Assembly: GCA_944388805.1 (NCBI GenBank)
Contig: CALXKE010000001.1
Location: forward strand, 1 to 48,089
Direction: 5' to 3'
DNA: 48,089 nt
From: an uncultured Clostridia bacterium
GTDB taxonomy: Bacteria; Bacillota; Clostridia; TANB77; CAG-508
Shown: piece by piece, positions 16,475 through 25,074 of the stretch
Numbering within the stretch: position 1 is the stretch's first letter
Layout of the letters: every line of letters begins with the position of its first letter
Made by a program: the position numbers and the translations under genes
The notes under the pieces: model-generated
The model's input: the letters and a program-made list of their open reading frames with translations, nothing else
Database searches by the model: none
What the model was told of the DNA's origin: nothing

Positions 16475-17014
16475 TTAATTTCCTTTAAATAAAATATTTA
16501 AAATATTGGGATATATCGTATTGGCATGATTTTTCCAATTTTCCACGATTTTTTTAGCTCTTTCTCTTGAACCAGCATAGGTTTTTACTTCAAAAATGGT
16601 TTCATTATTTTCTACAATTTTTAAAGTTACAGTATAATTGTTTTCATCTTTTGGGGTGAATTCAGCAATCACAGAAGAAGCTTCCTCAATATTAGAAAAC
16701 TCTTTTTTGAAAACACTATCTGCTTTTAATTTTAATATTCCAGGCATAACATCTTTGGTTAAAGCGTATGCATTTTTTCCTTCACTAGTAATTCTTAATA
16801 CTTGTTCATCATCTTTTGTATAAACACCTACTAGCTTTGAATCAATTAAATCTGTCAAGATTTGTTTAAAATAAAAATAATTTAAATTATTAATAGAAGA
16901 AATAATCTTAAACAATCCATCTTGAACAATATCACCATCAATTAGATTTAAAATATATAGGATTAAAACCTTATTTTCAGCCAAAGTAGTAGTATTATTT
17001 GAATTTGAACTCAT
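16475..17014 (-). CDS. DUF4364 family winged-helix protein
   Basis: 179 residues from the ATG at 17014, which has AGGAG about 8 nt upstream; the GTG nine bases further upstream lies in the spacer. The N-terminal half resembles a winged helix (LAENKVLILYILNLID through LRITSEGK), and the C-terminal half is an alpha/beta domain. Layout and length match DUF4364 proteins, common in clostridia and presumed to be transcriptional regulators. The gene is monocistronic, divergent from ldh and convergent with the surface-protein locus. A TATAAT lies about 35 bp upstream of the start. Confidence 0.78.
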   Translation of the reverse strand: MSSNSNNTTTLAENKVLILYILNLIDGDIVQDGLFKIISSINNLNYFYFKQILTDLIDSKLVGVYTKDDEQVLRITSEGKNAYALTKDVMPGILKLKADSVFKKEFSNIEEASSVIAEFTPKDENNYTVTLKIVENNETIFEVKTYAGSRERAKKIVENWKNHANTIYPNILNILFKGN

Positions 17015-17128
17015 AAATAGCACTCCTTACTTTGATTTATTTGCTAAATTATATCATAAGTGGAGAAAAAAGTAAAATAAATTATATAAAAAAACTTTTA
17101 ATTTCAAGAAAAAAGTAGTATACTATTA

Positions 17129-17179
17129 ATGTCGCATGGACAAACAATCTCAATGAGACACAACAAGATAAATTTATAG
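17129..17179 (+). repeat. TGTCGCAT repeat, copy e, upstream of ldh
   Basis: Diverged copy (ACA ATC in the loop, ATGAGACA right arm) with a 16-codon open frame from the ATG at 17129 to TAG at 17177. It ends 17 nt before the ldh start. Confidence 0.75.
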
Positions 17180-17196
17180 ATAAAGGAAGGATTAAT

Positions 17197-18150
17197 ATGA
17201 AAAAAGGAAAAGTTGTTTTAGTAGGGACAGGGTTTGTAGGAATGAGTATGGCATACTCAATGTTAAACAGAGGAGGAATTCAAGAACTTATCTTAATAGA
17301 TATTAATAAAGATAAAACAATTGGTGAAGAAATGGATTTAGCACATGGATTACCATATGCACCACAAAAAATGATTATCAGAGCAGGAGATTATGATGAA
17401 TGTAAAGATGCACAAGTTGTTGTTATCACAGCAGGTGTTGCACAAAAACCAGGACAAACAAGATTAGAGTTAGCAGAAGTAAATGCTAAAATCATGAAAG
17501 ATATCACAAAAAGCATTATGGCAAGCGGATTTAATGGAATTATCGTTGTAGCAAGTAACCCAGTAGATTTAATGACATATGTGGTTGCAAAAGTATCTGG
17601 ATTACCAAAAAATCAAGTTATTGGATCAGGAACAGTTTTAGATACAGCAAGACTAAGATATATTGTTGGACAATATTTAAAAATATCTAGTAAAAATATC
17701 CATGCATATATTATGGGAGAACATGGAGACTCTTCATTTGTACCATGGGAACATTGTTATGTAGGATGCAAAAAGATTACAGATGTTATGAAAGATAATC
17801 ATCATCCAATGGAAAAATTGAATAAAATGCATGAAGAGGTTGTTAATGCTGCATATGAAATTATTGAAAAGAAAAAAGCAACTTATTATGGAATTGGTAT
17901 GGCATTAAACAGATTGGTAAGAGCAATTTTAGATGATGAAAATTCAATTTTAACAGTATCTACTTATTTAGATAATCAATATGGACAAGATGATATATAT
18001 ATTGGTGTACCAGCTATCATAAATAAAAATGGTGTTAGAGAATTGGTAAATCTAGAATTAAATGAAAAAGACCAAGAAAAATTAAATAATAGTTGTCAAG
18101 TTATAAAAGATATGAGAAAACAATCAATAGATAAGATTATAAATGAATAA
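17197..18150 (+). CDS. ldh: L-lactate dehydrogenase
   Basis: 317 residues, the normal family length. NADH-dependent reduction of pyruvate to L-lactate in the cytoplasm, regenerating NAD+ in fermentation. Rossmann motif VGTGFVGMSMA near 9-19, Asp in LIDIN that selects NAD, the substrate-discriminating Gln in GVAQKPGQTRLEL (LDH has Gln where malate dehydrogenase has Arg), Asn in ASNPVD, and the catalytic His in GEHGDSSF near 178. RBS AAGGAAGG precedes the ATG. It appears monocistronic, preceded by a TGTCGCAT repeat and followed by a type III toxin-antitoxin locus. Confidence 0.93.
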   Translation: MKKGKVVLVGTGFVGMSMAYSMLNRGGIQELILIDINKDKTIGEEMDLAHGLPYAPQKMIIRAGDYDECKDAQVVVITAGVAQKPGQTRLELAEVNAKIMKDITKSIMASGFNGIIVVASNPVDLMTYVVAKVSGLPKNQVIGSGTVLDTARLRYIVGQYLKISSKNIHAYIMGEHGDSSFVPWEHCYVGCKKITDVMKDNHHPMEKLNKMHEEVVNAAYEIIEKKKATYYGIGMALNRLVRAILDDENSILTVSTYLDNQYGQDDIYIGVPAIINKNGVRELVNLELNEKDQEKLNNSCQVIKDMRKQSIDKIINE

Positions 18151-18268
18151 TAAGAATTTAAGTAAGCCTTTAAGAAAGACATTATAAAAAATATTTTTAT
18201 TTTCAGAAAATCTTATTTACACCAAACACGAAATACAAAGTATATTAAAAGTTTTTATGTTAAAAGTA

Positions 18269-18297
18269 TTGATTTTGTGAATAAAATAAAGTATAAT
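18269..18297 (+). promoter_or_regulatory. Promoter of the type III antitoxin RNA
   Basis: -35 TTGATT (18269-18274), 17-nt spacer, -10 TATAAT (18292-18297). The predicted start near 18304 is just upstream of a hairpin and the two antitoxin repeats. Confidence 0.75.
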
Positions 18298-18303
18298 GAA
18301 TAT

Positions 18304-18493
18304 ACTAGTAGGGGATATTTTATATCTCTACTATAATTAAAAATGTGAGTCGCAACCCTATTTGCGTCGAATAAATGGATAGGTGAAAAAATGTGAACCG
18401 CAACCCTGCTTGCGAGATATAAATGTGCAGGTGAAAAAATTTAATTATAGTAAAATGTGGGGTCTATAAATTATTTTAGACCTCACATTTTCT
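18304..18493 (+). ncRNA. cptI: CptI-type antitoxin RNA with two 48-nt pseudoknot repeats
   Basis: Two tandem 48-nt repeats (18344-18391 and 18392-18439) begin TGTGA and end in an A run. In each, a stem CGCAA/TTGCG encloses a loop CCCTAT or CCCTGC, and the loop pairs with a downstream ATAGG or GCAGG. The pairing bases change together between repeats, so the pseudoknot is supported by covariation. A 5' hairpin lies at 18307-18332. A perfect 13-bp inverted repeat (TACTATAATTAAA at 18329-18341, TTTAATTATAGTA at 18440-18452) brackets the repeats. Known type III systems have this order: promoter, repeats, terminator, toxin. The toxin endoribonuclease cuts the precursor into units that inhibit it. 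Confidence 0.85.
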
Positions 18494-18494
18494 T
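18452..18494 (+). terminator. Terminator between antitoxin RNA and toxin gene
   Basis: 14-bp stem AAAATGTGGGGTCT (18452-18465) with AGACCTCACATTTT (18478-18491), one G-T pair, 12-nt loop. In type III systems this leaky terminator sets the excess of antitoxin RNA over toxin mRNA. Confidence 0.85.
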
Positions 18495-18508
18495 AAAGGA
18501 GTATATTA

Positions 18509-18991
18509 ATGATAATAGAAGATGGAAAATTTTATTTTATAAAAGATGAATTTTTTGATATATTTAAAGGATATAAACTAATGTCAAATAAAGAAACTGG
18601 AACTAAACGACCTTGCTATTTTTGTTTTAGAGATAGAAGAAATAAAGAAATAATATGGTTTGTTCCTATCTCAACTAAATATGAAAAATATAAAAAAATT
18701 TATGACAACAAAAAGTTAAAAGTTGGAAATCGACCAGTATACAATTTTGTTTTTGGTAATGTGCTAGGGAAAAAAGCTGTATTTTTAATACAAAATATAT
18801 TTCCAACAACAGAAAAGTATATAGCAGAAAAATATAGAAATGCAAATATTGATGTAGTAATTCCAAAAGCAGTAAAAGATGATATTATAACTATTGCATT
18901 AAGAGTAGTAAGGCTTGCAGAAGAAGGAGTAAATATTCCGTTTTACAACATAATAGAAATGAAAGAAATATTATTAAAAGAACAGAATTAG
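18509..18991 (+). CDS. cptN: CptN-type type III toxin (endoribonuclease)
   Basis: 160 residues, RBS AGGAG (18497-18501). The protein begins IEDGKFYFIKDEFFDIFKGY, then KRPCYFCFRDR, and later FGNVLGKKAVFLIQNIFPTTE, features I recall from the CptIN family of ToxN/AbiQ-like toxins. These cut mRNA and their own antitoxin precursor and are held inactive by the repeats. The upstream promoter, two pseudoknot repeats and terminator make the assignment much firmer than the protein alone. Known roles of the class include phage abortive infection and plasmid or genome stabilisation; the role here is unknown. Confidence 0.88.
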   Translation: MIIEDGKFYFIKDEFFDIFKGYKLMSNKETGTKRPCYFCFRDRRNKEIIWFVPISTKYEKYKKIYDNKKLKVGNRPVYNFVFGNVLGKKAVFLIQNIFPTTEKYIAEKYRNANIDVVIPKAVKDDIITIALRVVRLAEEGVNIPFYNIIEMKEILLKEQN

Positions 18992-19065
18992 AGAGATATA
19001 CATTTTTGTTTTTTTAAATGATGAAATCACGAATCACGAAAAATTGAAGATTTATTCAAAAATAT

Positions 19066-19094
19066 TTGCATTTTAGAAAAATATATGTTAAAAT
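19066..19094 (+). promoter_or_regulatory. Promoter upstream of secG
   Basis: -35 TTGCAT (19066-19071), 17-nt spacer, -10 TAAAAT (19089-19094). The leader to the secG ATG is about 90 nt and includes a weak AAAATTTAATTTTC-type hairpin. Confidence 0.55.
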
Positions 19095-19189
19095 AGCAAA
19101 GTAAATTAGAGAGTCAAAAACCGTTAGGAGAATTGAAAAACAATTAAAATTTAATTTTCAGTTAGACTAGAGAAAGGAATGAGATAAAC

Positions 19190-19438
19190 ATGGAAATAGC
19201 AAAATGGATATTGGTTGTTATATATTTTATAGTAGCATTAGCATTAATCATATTAGCTTTATTGCAATCAAAAGAAGATTCAGGACTATCTTCAACAATT
19301 ACAGGTTCATCAACAAATAACTTCTTCGAAAAAAATAAAAGTAGAACAAAAGAAGGAAAACAAAAAAGATGGACAGTAATATTATCAATCGTATTTGCAA
19401 TATTGACGGTTGTATTAGGAATTATATATATGGCATAA
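19190..19438 (+). CDS. secG: Preprotein translocase subunit SecG
   Basis: 82 residues with two TM segments (about 3-23 and 59-80) and a short Ser/Gly/Lys-rich loop containing LLQSKEDSGLSS and TGSSTNNFFEK, the SecG signature. It is a small accessory subunit of the SecYEG channel in the membrane. RBS AAAGGA. It is followed by rnr, the usual order in Firmicutes (secG-rnr-smpB). The secretory role fits the large export load of the left locus, but the gene is housekeeping. Confidence 0.9.
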   Translation: MEIAKWILVVIYFIVALALIILALLQSKEDSGLSSTITGSSTNNFFEKNKSRTKEGKQKRWTVILSIVFAILTVVLGIIYMA

Positions 19439-19449
19439 AACAAAGAAAA

Positions 19450-19601
19450 GGGATTTTGGGGACGGACTCATTTTTCCCTTTTTTTGAATTTTGAGGTTGC
19501 CATTGGGGACGGGGCATTTTGGCAACTTTTTATGTCCAATTTGGGATGTTTTTAAGATTTATAGAGAAGTTGCCAAAATGCCCCGTCCCCAATGGCAACT
19601 T
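19450..19601. repeat. GGGGACGG repeats: half copy plus perfect 33-bp palindrome
   Basis: A half copy (19450-19487) is followed by a perfect inverted repeat with 33-bp arms (19496-19528, 19567-19599) containing CATTGGGGACGGGGCATTTT. The right arm ends 20 bp before the rnr start. The frame of rnr is open through part of it, which falsely extends the N-terminus. Confidence 0.85.
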
Positions 19602-19620
19602 TAAAAAGAAAGGAATGTTA

Positions 19621-21804
19621 ATGGAAGAACAGGAACTGAAAGTTTTAAATTTAATTAAAGATAAAGATTATGCACCGATGAAGGCAAAAGAAATTGCCAT
19701 GATAATGCATGTACCAAAAAGTGAATATAATGAGCTTTTAAGAATATTAGGAAAGCTAGAAATGGAAATGAAAATCCAAAAAAATAGAAAAAATCAATAT
19801 AGAACAGTAGATGCAGTCTATTATGATGGTATTTATAGGAAAAATCAAAAAGGTTTCGGCTTTGTCAAAATAGAGGACCAAGAAGATGAGATTTATATTG
19901 CAAAAGAAAATTCGAAGAATGCCTTAAATGGAGACAGAGTGTTAATTGAAATTATTGAAGAAAAAAATAAGGTAAAAAAAGCGGAAGGTAAAGTTGTAAA
20001 AATATTAAAACATGAAAAAGATACGATTGTTGGAAGATTTGAAAATAATAAAAATTTTGGATTTGTAGTACCAGATGATAAAAATTTTGGAACAGATATT
20101 TTCATTTCTAAAAAGAACTTTGGCAAAGCTAGAAATAACCACAAAGTATTGGTAAAAATAACCAAATATCCGGAAAAGGGAAAAAAGGCAGAGGGAAAAA
20201 TCATAGAGGTATTAGGAAATGTGAATGAAGCAGGGGTGGATATGTTATCTCTCATAAAAGAACATAAATTACCATCAACATTTCCAGAACCTGTTGTGGA
20301 AGAGGCAAAAAAATGTGGTAATCAGATTGATGAAAATGATATTGCAAATAGGAGAGATTTACGAAAAGATATCATTTTTACGATTGACGGAGAAGATGCC
20401 AAAGACTTAGATGATGCTGTGAAGGTAACGAAATTAGAAAATGGAAATTACAAGTTAGATGTCCATATTGCAGATGTTAGTTACTATGTAAAACCAAATA
20501 GTTTATTAGATCAAGAAGCATTATTAAGAGGAACGAGTATCTATATGTTAGGAAGAGTGATTCCAATGCTTCCAAGAGAATTATCAAATGGAATTTGTAG
20601 TTTGAATGCAGGGGAAGATAGATTCACATTATCATGTAGCATGGAAATCAACCCAAAAGGAGAGGTGATTTCCTCTGATGTCTATAAAGCAGTGATCAAT
20701 GTAACAGAAAGAATGACTTATACAAATGTGCAAAAAATATTAGATTATCTGAACACAGAGAAACAAGATGTATCAAACGATATAGAAAAAATGGAATTAA
20801 AGGCACAAGATAATGAAGATGAAGAAGTCATCAATCGATATAAACCATATTTTTCTGAATTTAAATTAATGGAAGAATTGGCATTGATTTTAAAACATAA
20901 ACGATTAGAACAAGGATATTTAAATTTAGATATTCCAGAAAGTAAAATTGAATTAGACATTGATGGAAGAGTTACCAATATCAAAAAATATGAAACGACG
21001 TTTGCAAACGAAATCATTGAGCAATTTATGCTAACGGCGAATGAAACCATTGCAGAAAAATTTTTCTGGCTAGATGCACCATTTATCTATAGAGTACATG
21101 AAAAACCAGATTATGAAAAGGTGCAAGAATTAAACAAATTTTTATTTAATTTTGGATTAAAGATTAAAGCAAATAAAGATAATATATACCCAAAAGAATT
21201 TGCCAAAATTTTAGAGGAAGTACAAGGAAAAGAAGAGGAAAAAGTAGTTTCTAATTTGGTATTGAGAACATTGAAAGTCGCAAGATATGAAGCAATTAAT
21301 GAAGGTCATTTTGGAATTGCTAGTAAATATTATTGCCACTTTACATCACCCATCAGAAGATATCCAGACTTATTTATCCATAGAATTATTTCAAAATATT
21401 TAGAAGATAATTATGATGTAGAAGAAACTTTTGTGGAAGAATATAAAAAACAAGCAGAAGAAAGAGCAAAACAATCTTCTGAAAGAGAAAGCATTGCAAC
21501 AAAAGTGGAAAGAGAAAGTGAAGATATCAAAAAGGCAGAATATATGGAAAGTAGAATTGGAGAAGAATATGAAGGGATTATTTCTTCAGTAACTTCTTTT
21601 GGTATTTTTGTAGAATTAGAAAATACAGTAGAAGGATTAATTCGATTTGATGACTTGGGAGATGAATATTTTATCTATGATGAAGATAGAAAAATGTTAA
21701 TTGGAGAACATACAAGAACAACTTATAAAATAGGAGACAAAATCAATATCAGAGTAAAAGATGCTAGTAAGTTAATGAGAACAGTTGATTTTGAGAAAAT
21801 TTAA
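19621..21804 (+). CDS. rnr: Ribonuclease R
   Basis: 727 residues from the ATG at 19621 (AAAGGA 7 nt upstream). The 34-residue in-frame extension from 19519 is translated repeat DNA and is rejected. 3'-5' exoribonuclease able to degrade structured RNA. Domain order: N-terminal winged-helix-like region (1-70), two cold-shock domains with GFGFVKIED and NFGFVVPDD motifs, RNB catalytic domain with the metal-binding DGEDAKDLDDAV near 258 and TSPIRRYPDLFIHR near 576, and a C-terminal S1 domain starting GEEYEGIISSVTSFGIFVE. It lacks a long Lys tail. Downstream is a GGGGACGG half repeat, not smpB. Confidence 0.93.
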   Translation: MEEQELKVLNLIKDKDYAPMKAKEIAMIMHVPKSEYNELLRILGKLEMEMKIQKNRKNQYRTVDAVYYDGIYRKNQKGFGFVKIEDQEDEIYIAKENSKNALNGDRVLIEIIEEKNKVKKAEGKVVKILKHEKDTIVGRFENNKNFGFVVPDDKNFGTDIFISKKNFGKARNNHKVLVKITKYPEKGKKAEGKIIEVLGNVNEAGVDMLSLIKEHKLPSTFPEPVVEEAKKCGNQIDENDIANRRDLRKDIIFTIDGEDAKDLDDAVKVTKLENGNYKLDVHIADVSYYVKPNSLLDQEALLRGTSIYMLGRVIPMLPRELSNGICSLNAGEDRFTLSCSMEINPKGEVISSDVYKAVINVTERMTYTNVQKILDYLNTEKQDVSNDIEKMELKAQDNEDEEVINRYKPYFSEFKLMEELALILKHKRLEQGYLNLDIPESKIELDIDGRVTNIKKYETTFANEIIEQFMLTANETIAEKFFWLDAPFIYRVHEKPDYEKVQELNKFLFNFGLKIKANKDNIYPKEFAKILEEVQGKEEEKVVSNLVLRTLKVARYEAINEGHFGIASKYYCHFTSPIRRYPDLFIHRIISKYLEDNYDVEETFVEEYKKQAEERAKQSSERESIATKVERESEDIKKAEYMESRIGEEYEGIISSVTSFGIFVELENTVEGLIRFDDLGDEYFIYDEDRKMLIGEHTRTTYKIGDKINIRVKDASKLMRTVDFEKI

Positions 21805-21940
21805 GGGATTTTGGGGACGGACTCATTTTTCCCTTTTTGAGTATGAACGATAGGTGAACGATAGGGGAAAGGCCAAATCGTTCATTTTTTTGTCGCATCA
21901 ACAAACGAATTCTATGCGACAAAAGAACTCTATGCGACAT
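21805..21940 (+). repeat. GGGGACGG half copy and TGTCGCAT repeats after rnr
   Basis: The GGGGACGG half copy (21805-21838) starts at the rnr stop. A small hairpin AACGAT...ATCGTT (about 21845-21882) follows, then a TGTCGCAT copy with an extra half unit (21891-21939). The frame begins with TTG instead of ATG here. Confidence 0.75.
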
Positions 21941-22116
21941 CAAGAAATACATAAAGCTACAATACTTAGTATGATAGAAAATAAGGAAAAGAAAATGACA
22001 AATATACCACCAAATTTATTTTCATTTTTATATTCATAAATCCCATAACTCATAGCCTCTTTAAAAACATATAGGCAAAATAAAATAAAAACAACAAATT
22101 CTAAAAAACTAATCAT
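21940..22116 (-). CDS. Small two-TM membrane protein
   Basis: 58 residues from an ATG at 22116 with GGAGG 10 nt upstream; a longer in-frame start at 22194 would read through repeat DNA and is less likely. TM segments at about 4-20 and 38-56 enclose a short loop with SYGIYEYKNENKFGG. This pattern recalls small membrane proteins of clostridia, but I know no function. It is alone between rnr and a repeat cluster. Confidence 0.55.
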   Translation of the reverse strand: MISFLEFVVFILFCLYVFKEAMSYGIYEYKNENKFGGIFVIFFSLFSIILSIVALCIS

Positions 22117-22151
22117 TTTATTTAAACCTCCATCATTTTCTACGTAAAATT

Positions 22152-22365
22152 GTTTTTTATTGTATAGGAAAAATGACTTTTTCCTATACCACAAAAAAAC
22201 GTTGCACAGAAAAATTGCTATGCAATTTTTCGCGTCGACAAATCTTTACGCTTCTTCGAGAACTTAAATATATATAGTTAAGTTAGAAAAGTAGAGAAAA
22301 GTTCTCGCGAAGCGAGATTTGTCCTTGTATAGGAAAAATCAAGTTTTTCCTATACAAGAACGTCG
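22152..22365. repeat. MITE-like composite repeat, copy 1
   Basis: A hairpin unit (arms around TATAGGAAAAA/TTTTTCCTATA) occurs on both sides (22152-22198 and 22323-22362) of a ~124-bp unit (22199-22322). The unit's ends GACAAATC and GATTTGTC, with CGAGAACTT and AAGTTCTCG, form an imperfect terminal inverted repeat. The ~124-bp unit is nearly identical to 40955-41078. No transposase is present, so it looks like a non-autonomous element. Confidence 0.8.
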
Positions 22366-22416
22366 CTTCGCTCTAGTGATTGCACACAAATTTTACTAGC
22401 GTAAAATTTGGCGCCG

Positions 22417-22484
22417 AACAATGACGCGGGCTTTGAAATGTTATGAACAGAAAAAATGTTTAAGATAGCCCGCTATTGTTCTTT
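22417..22484. repeat. Hairpin GAACAATGACGCGGGCT downstream of gerC
   Basis: Arms GAACAATgacGCGGGCT and AGCCCGCtATTGTTC around an AT-rich loop. It could act as a processing or termination structure for the minus-strand gerA operon, but it lacks a T run on the minus strand. The rest of the gap 22366-22543 holds nothing I recognise. Confidence 0.5.
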
Positions 22485-22543
22485 CACAAGATTTAAGATT
22501 TTTATGCAAGCAAATACAAATTTAGCAGATAAGGATTTTTAAG

Positions 22544-23770
22544 TTAACTTTCTGTCAATAATGAAGAAGAACGAATTGAAGAGTTAACGCTTACTTTAAA
22601 AAAGCTATCTTTATATTTTTCACTCCAATTATAATCATAAAATTCATCAAGCGTTAAAAAGTTAATTCTAGCAGTTTTTCCAAATCCATTGATATCAGAA
22701 TTTAATGCTTTTGATGTTTTATACAAATATTCTGTCAAAATGGATTCTAAATAACTATTACAAGAATTTGAAATCTGATCTAACATATTACTATCTAAAT
22801 AGTCAGCTCCATCTTCCATAGAATAAATTCTTCCTGTAAAACGGCAATCTACCGTAATATATGGTGTTCCATTTAAAATATCTACCTTTACTTTAGGGGT
22901 AACTAATGGTGTAACATGTAAATCAATATAAGAATTAGATTTGCCAGGATTTGGAACGGAGATTAAAAAACCATCCACTTGATTTCGAAGAATAGAAAAG
23001 CATAAGGTTTCTATAGAATTCAATTCGCCAACCAAAACATCATCTTTAAAGACGGCAAGACCTGTATTTTCTGCAGTAGATTGACCAGATAAAGAAGAGG
23101 CATTTGACTTTGTGGTGGAATCATTTTCTGAATTGGTACTTCCTGTATATTCTGTGGAGTTATTCGTAACGCCCCCTAATATAGCAAATGGCTCACAAGA
23201 ATGGCATATTAAGCTATCGAAAAAGTCACCGATGGTAGCATTTGCAGTATATCCTGTATAACTACCTGAGGCAGAAAAGACTTCATAATATTTGGTAATC
23301 AAGTTTTCAAATAACGGTTTTGAATGCTCTAAATAATATCTAGCAGAGGTTTTTGAAATCACAATATTGGTGGAAGGTCTAATTTGTGTATCATTAATTA
23401 AAGTATAGATTTCATCAGAAATTCCCTGACTTGCAACTTCTTCTGAAAATGTAATGACCTTACAATGTGAAAGATTAACAGATTTTCCTATATACGTATT
23501 AATTAAATTAATACCTGAGCTAATGGAAGAAGCATCAACAGAGTAAATAATAGAAGGGGCTTGTTCAGAAGTTCCCGACTCAGAAACAGAAGAAGGATTG
23601 GTAAATTGAAAACTAATCTGTAAATGATTTTTGTCAGAAACATCAATTCCCATAGCAACAACCACACTTAAATTATCAATATTTAAAGTAGAGTAAGACT
23701 TGGAAAAGGCAAGAAGAAGCATGATGATTAAAATAACAATAAAGATTTTTTTAAATAGATTTTTGTGCAT
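22544..23770 (-). CDS. gerC: Ger(x)C family spore germination protein
   Basis: 408 residues. N-terminal hydrophobic segment (about 8-24), then NIDNLSVVVAMGIDVSD, the typical start of the GerC fold. It is the third subunit of a GerA-type germinant receptor in the spore inner membrane. GerC proteins are usually lipoproteins with a lipobox Cys; here the expected position reads LLLAFSKSYSTLN, without Cys, so the protein may be anchored by its N-terminal helix instead. A Ser/Thr/Asn-rich stretch lies at about 205-240. It overlaps gerB by 20 bp and ends the operon gerA-gerB-gerC. Confidence 0.87.
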   Translation of the reverse strand: MHKNLFKKIFIVILIIMLLLAFSKSYSTLNIDNLSVVVAMGIDVSDKNHLQISFQFTNPSSVSESGTSEQAPSIIYSVDASSISSGINLINTYIGKSVNLSHCKVITFSEEVASQGISDEIYTLINDTQIRPSTNIVISKTSARYYLEHSKPLFENLITKYYEVFSASGSYTGYTANATIGDFFDSLICHSCEPFAILGGVTNNSTEYTGSTNSENDSTTKSNASSLSGQSTAENTGLAVFKDDVLVGELNSIETLCFSILRNQVDGFLISVPNPGKSNSYIDLHVTPLVTPKVKVDILNGTPYITVDCRFTGRIYSMEDGADYLDSNMLDQISNSCNSYLESILTEYLYKTSKALNSDINGFGKTARINFLTLDEFYDYNWSEKYKDSFFKVSVNSSIRSSSLLTES

Positions 23771-24866
23771 CTGCTTTCAACTCCTTTTTCTTTATTTTTT
23801 TGAAATATGCGAGGATTAGAAGAGAAATTCCTAAAAAGATAGAAACAATAATGACCATATAATGATAAATATAATCCTCAATAAATTTTGAAACTGCATA
23901 ATTTTTAGGTAGTAAACTAATTGCAAAAATTAATAATCCAAATACAAAAATCAAAGGTTTTTCATCGCGAATATTGGTGATTTTTTTAAATATTGAAAGA
24001 GATATTTTGGCAACAATCGTTAAGTAACAAACCATTTGTAAAATCCATATAAGTAAAAAAATGGATTCTAACCTTTGAAAAAAGTTTCCAAATTCGATAT
24101 ATCTTGCAGCAGAATATAGAGGCATGATTTGATTTGTATACATTAAGGAGATAAACATGAATAAGATAATAGAAACACATAGCAAGAAATATACAATTCC
24201 TAAAATAATAGAAGTTAGATAAATTTTCTTCATCTTTTGAGGTTCTTTTAAATAGGGAGGAAGAAAATATAATAAAGTAATACCACCAAAAGCTCCTAAA
24301 TTGCCTAATCCTGTTACAAATGTATTAAATAATCCATCTCCAAAAATCGGAAAGATATTATCCAAAGAAAAGTTTTTCATGTTTGCAATAAATAAGAAAA
24401 TAATACTAATAATGACCAAAGGAATAATCAAAAGATTTACTTTAGCAATTGAAGAAAAACGATGGTGCAATGTAAGACAAATGACAATAATAAAAGTTAA
24501 TATAATAAAGATTAGACTTGTCATAGGATAATATACAATTTTTAAACATTCACAAAAATTTCGAAGAAGAATACTGCTACTAAATAAAAAGTAAAAGATA
24601 AAGACAATACCAATAAATGTTTTCAATGATTTTCCGCCAAGATATTCTGCGATATCAACAATATCACTTCCAGGAAATTTAATAAGTAATTTATAAATTA
24701 AAAAAGTAATTAGTACTGCAATGATGCCTACATAAATCAGATTAATTAAAGTAGCTGTTTTTGTTGTTTCAAGCATACTTCTTGGAAGTGCAACTAACGT
24801 ATAAGCTACAAAAATTCCAAGTACAATGCTAATTGCTTCAGCAGCAGTTATTTTAGAGGTTTCCAT
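23751..24866 (-). CDS. gerB: GerB family spore germination permease
   Basis: 371 residues from the ATG at 24866, which has AAAGGAG 5 nt upstream; the start nine codons earlier is less likely. About ten TM segments of the APC/GerAB type (spore permease family), beginning KITAAEAISIVLGIFVAYTL. It is the subunit thought to bind the germinant in GerA-type receptors. It overlaps gerC at the 3' end, while a long GGGGACGG palindrome separates it from gerA. Confidence 0.9.
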   Translation of the reverse strand: METSKITAAEAISIVLGIFVAYTLVALPRSMLETTKTATLINLIYVGIIAVLITFLIYKLLIKFPGSDIVDIAEYLGGKSLKTFIGIVFIFYFLFSSSILLRNFCECLKIVYYPMTSLIFIILTFIIVICLTLHHRFSSIAKVNLLIIPLVIISIIFLFIANMKNFSLDNIFPIFGDGLFNTFVTGLGNLGAFGGITLLYFLPPYLKEPQKMKKIYLTSIILGIVYFLLCVSIILFMFISLMYTNQIMPLYSAARYIEFGNFFQRLESIFLLIWILQMVCYLTIVAKISLSIFKKITNIRDEKPLIFVFGLLIFAISLLPKNYAVSKFIEDYIYHYMVIIVSIFLGISLLILAYFKKIKKKELKADAQKSI

Positions 24867-24915
24867 ATAAACTCCTTTCTCATTTTTGTCCAATTGGGGA
24901 CGTTTCTGTTAGGGA

Positions 24916-25052
24916 CATTTTGAGGGATTTTGGGGACGGACTCATTTTTCCCTTTTTAAATTAAAGAAATATACAAAAAATATATTTTATGTTTTTAGGA
25001 TAATTCATGCAAAAAGGGAAAAATGAGTCCGTCCCCAAAATCCCTCAAAATG
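24916..25052. repeat. Long GGGGACGG palindrome between gerA and gerB
   Basis: Full copy with arms of about 41 bp (24917-24957, 25012-25051) containing GATTTTGGGGACGGACTCAT and its complement. Fragments of related repeats flank it (TCCAATTGGGGACG, GGCACGTCCCC). It could form a strong hairpin inside the ger mRNA. Confidence 0.85.
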
Positions 25053-25074
25053 GCACGTCCCCTTTGGCAACCAT

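Noticed and set aside
18304-18493. Riboswitch upstream of the 18509 gene
   Set aside because: The two tandem repeats with covarying pseudoknots and the following toxin fit a type III antitoxin RNA far better than any aptamer.
19519-19620. N-terminal extension of RNase R
   Set aside because: The 34 codons lie in a perfect GGGGACGG palindrome; the ATG at 19621 has the correct ribosome binding site and matches the family start.
21854-22039. 61-codon plus-strand frame after rnr
   Set aside because: It reads through a TGTCGCAT repeat and then antisense to the small membrane protein, which has the better start signal.
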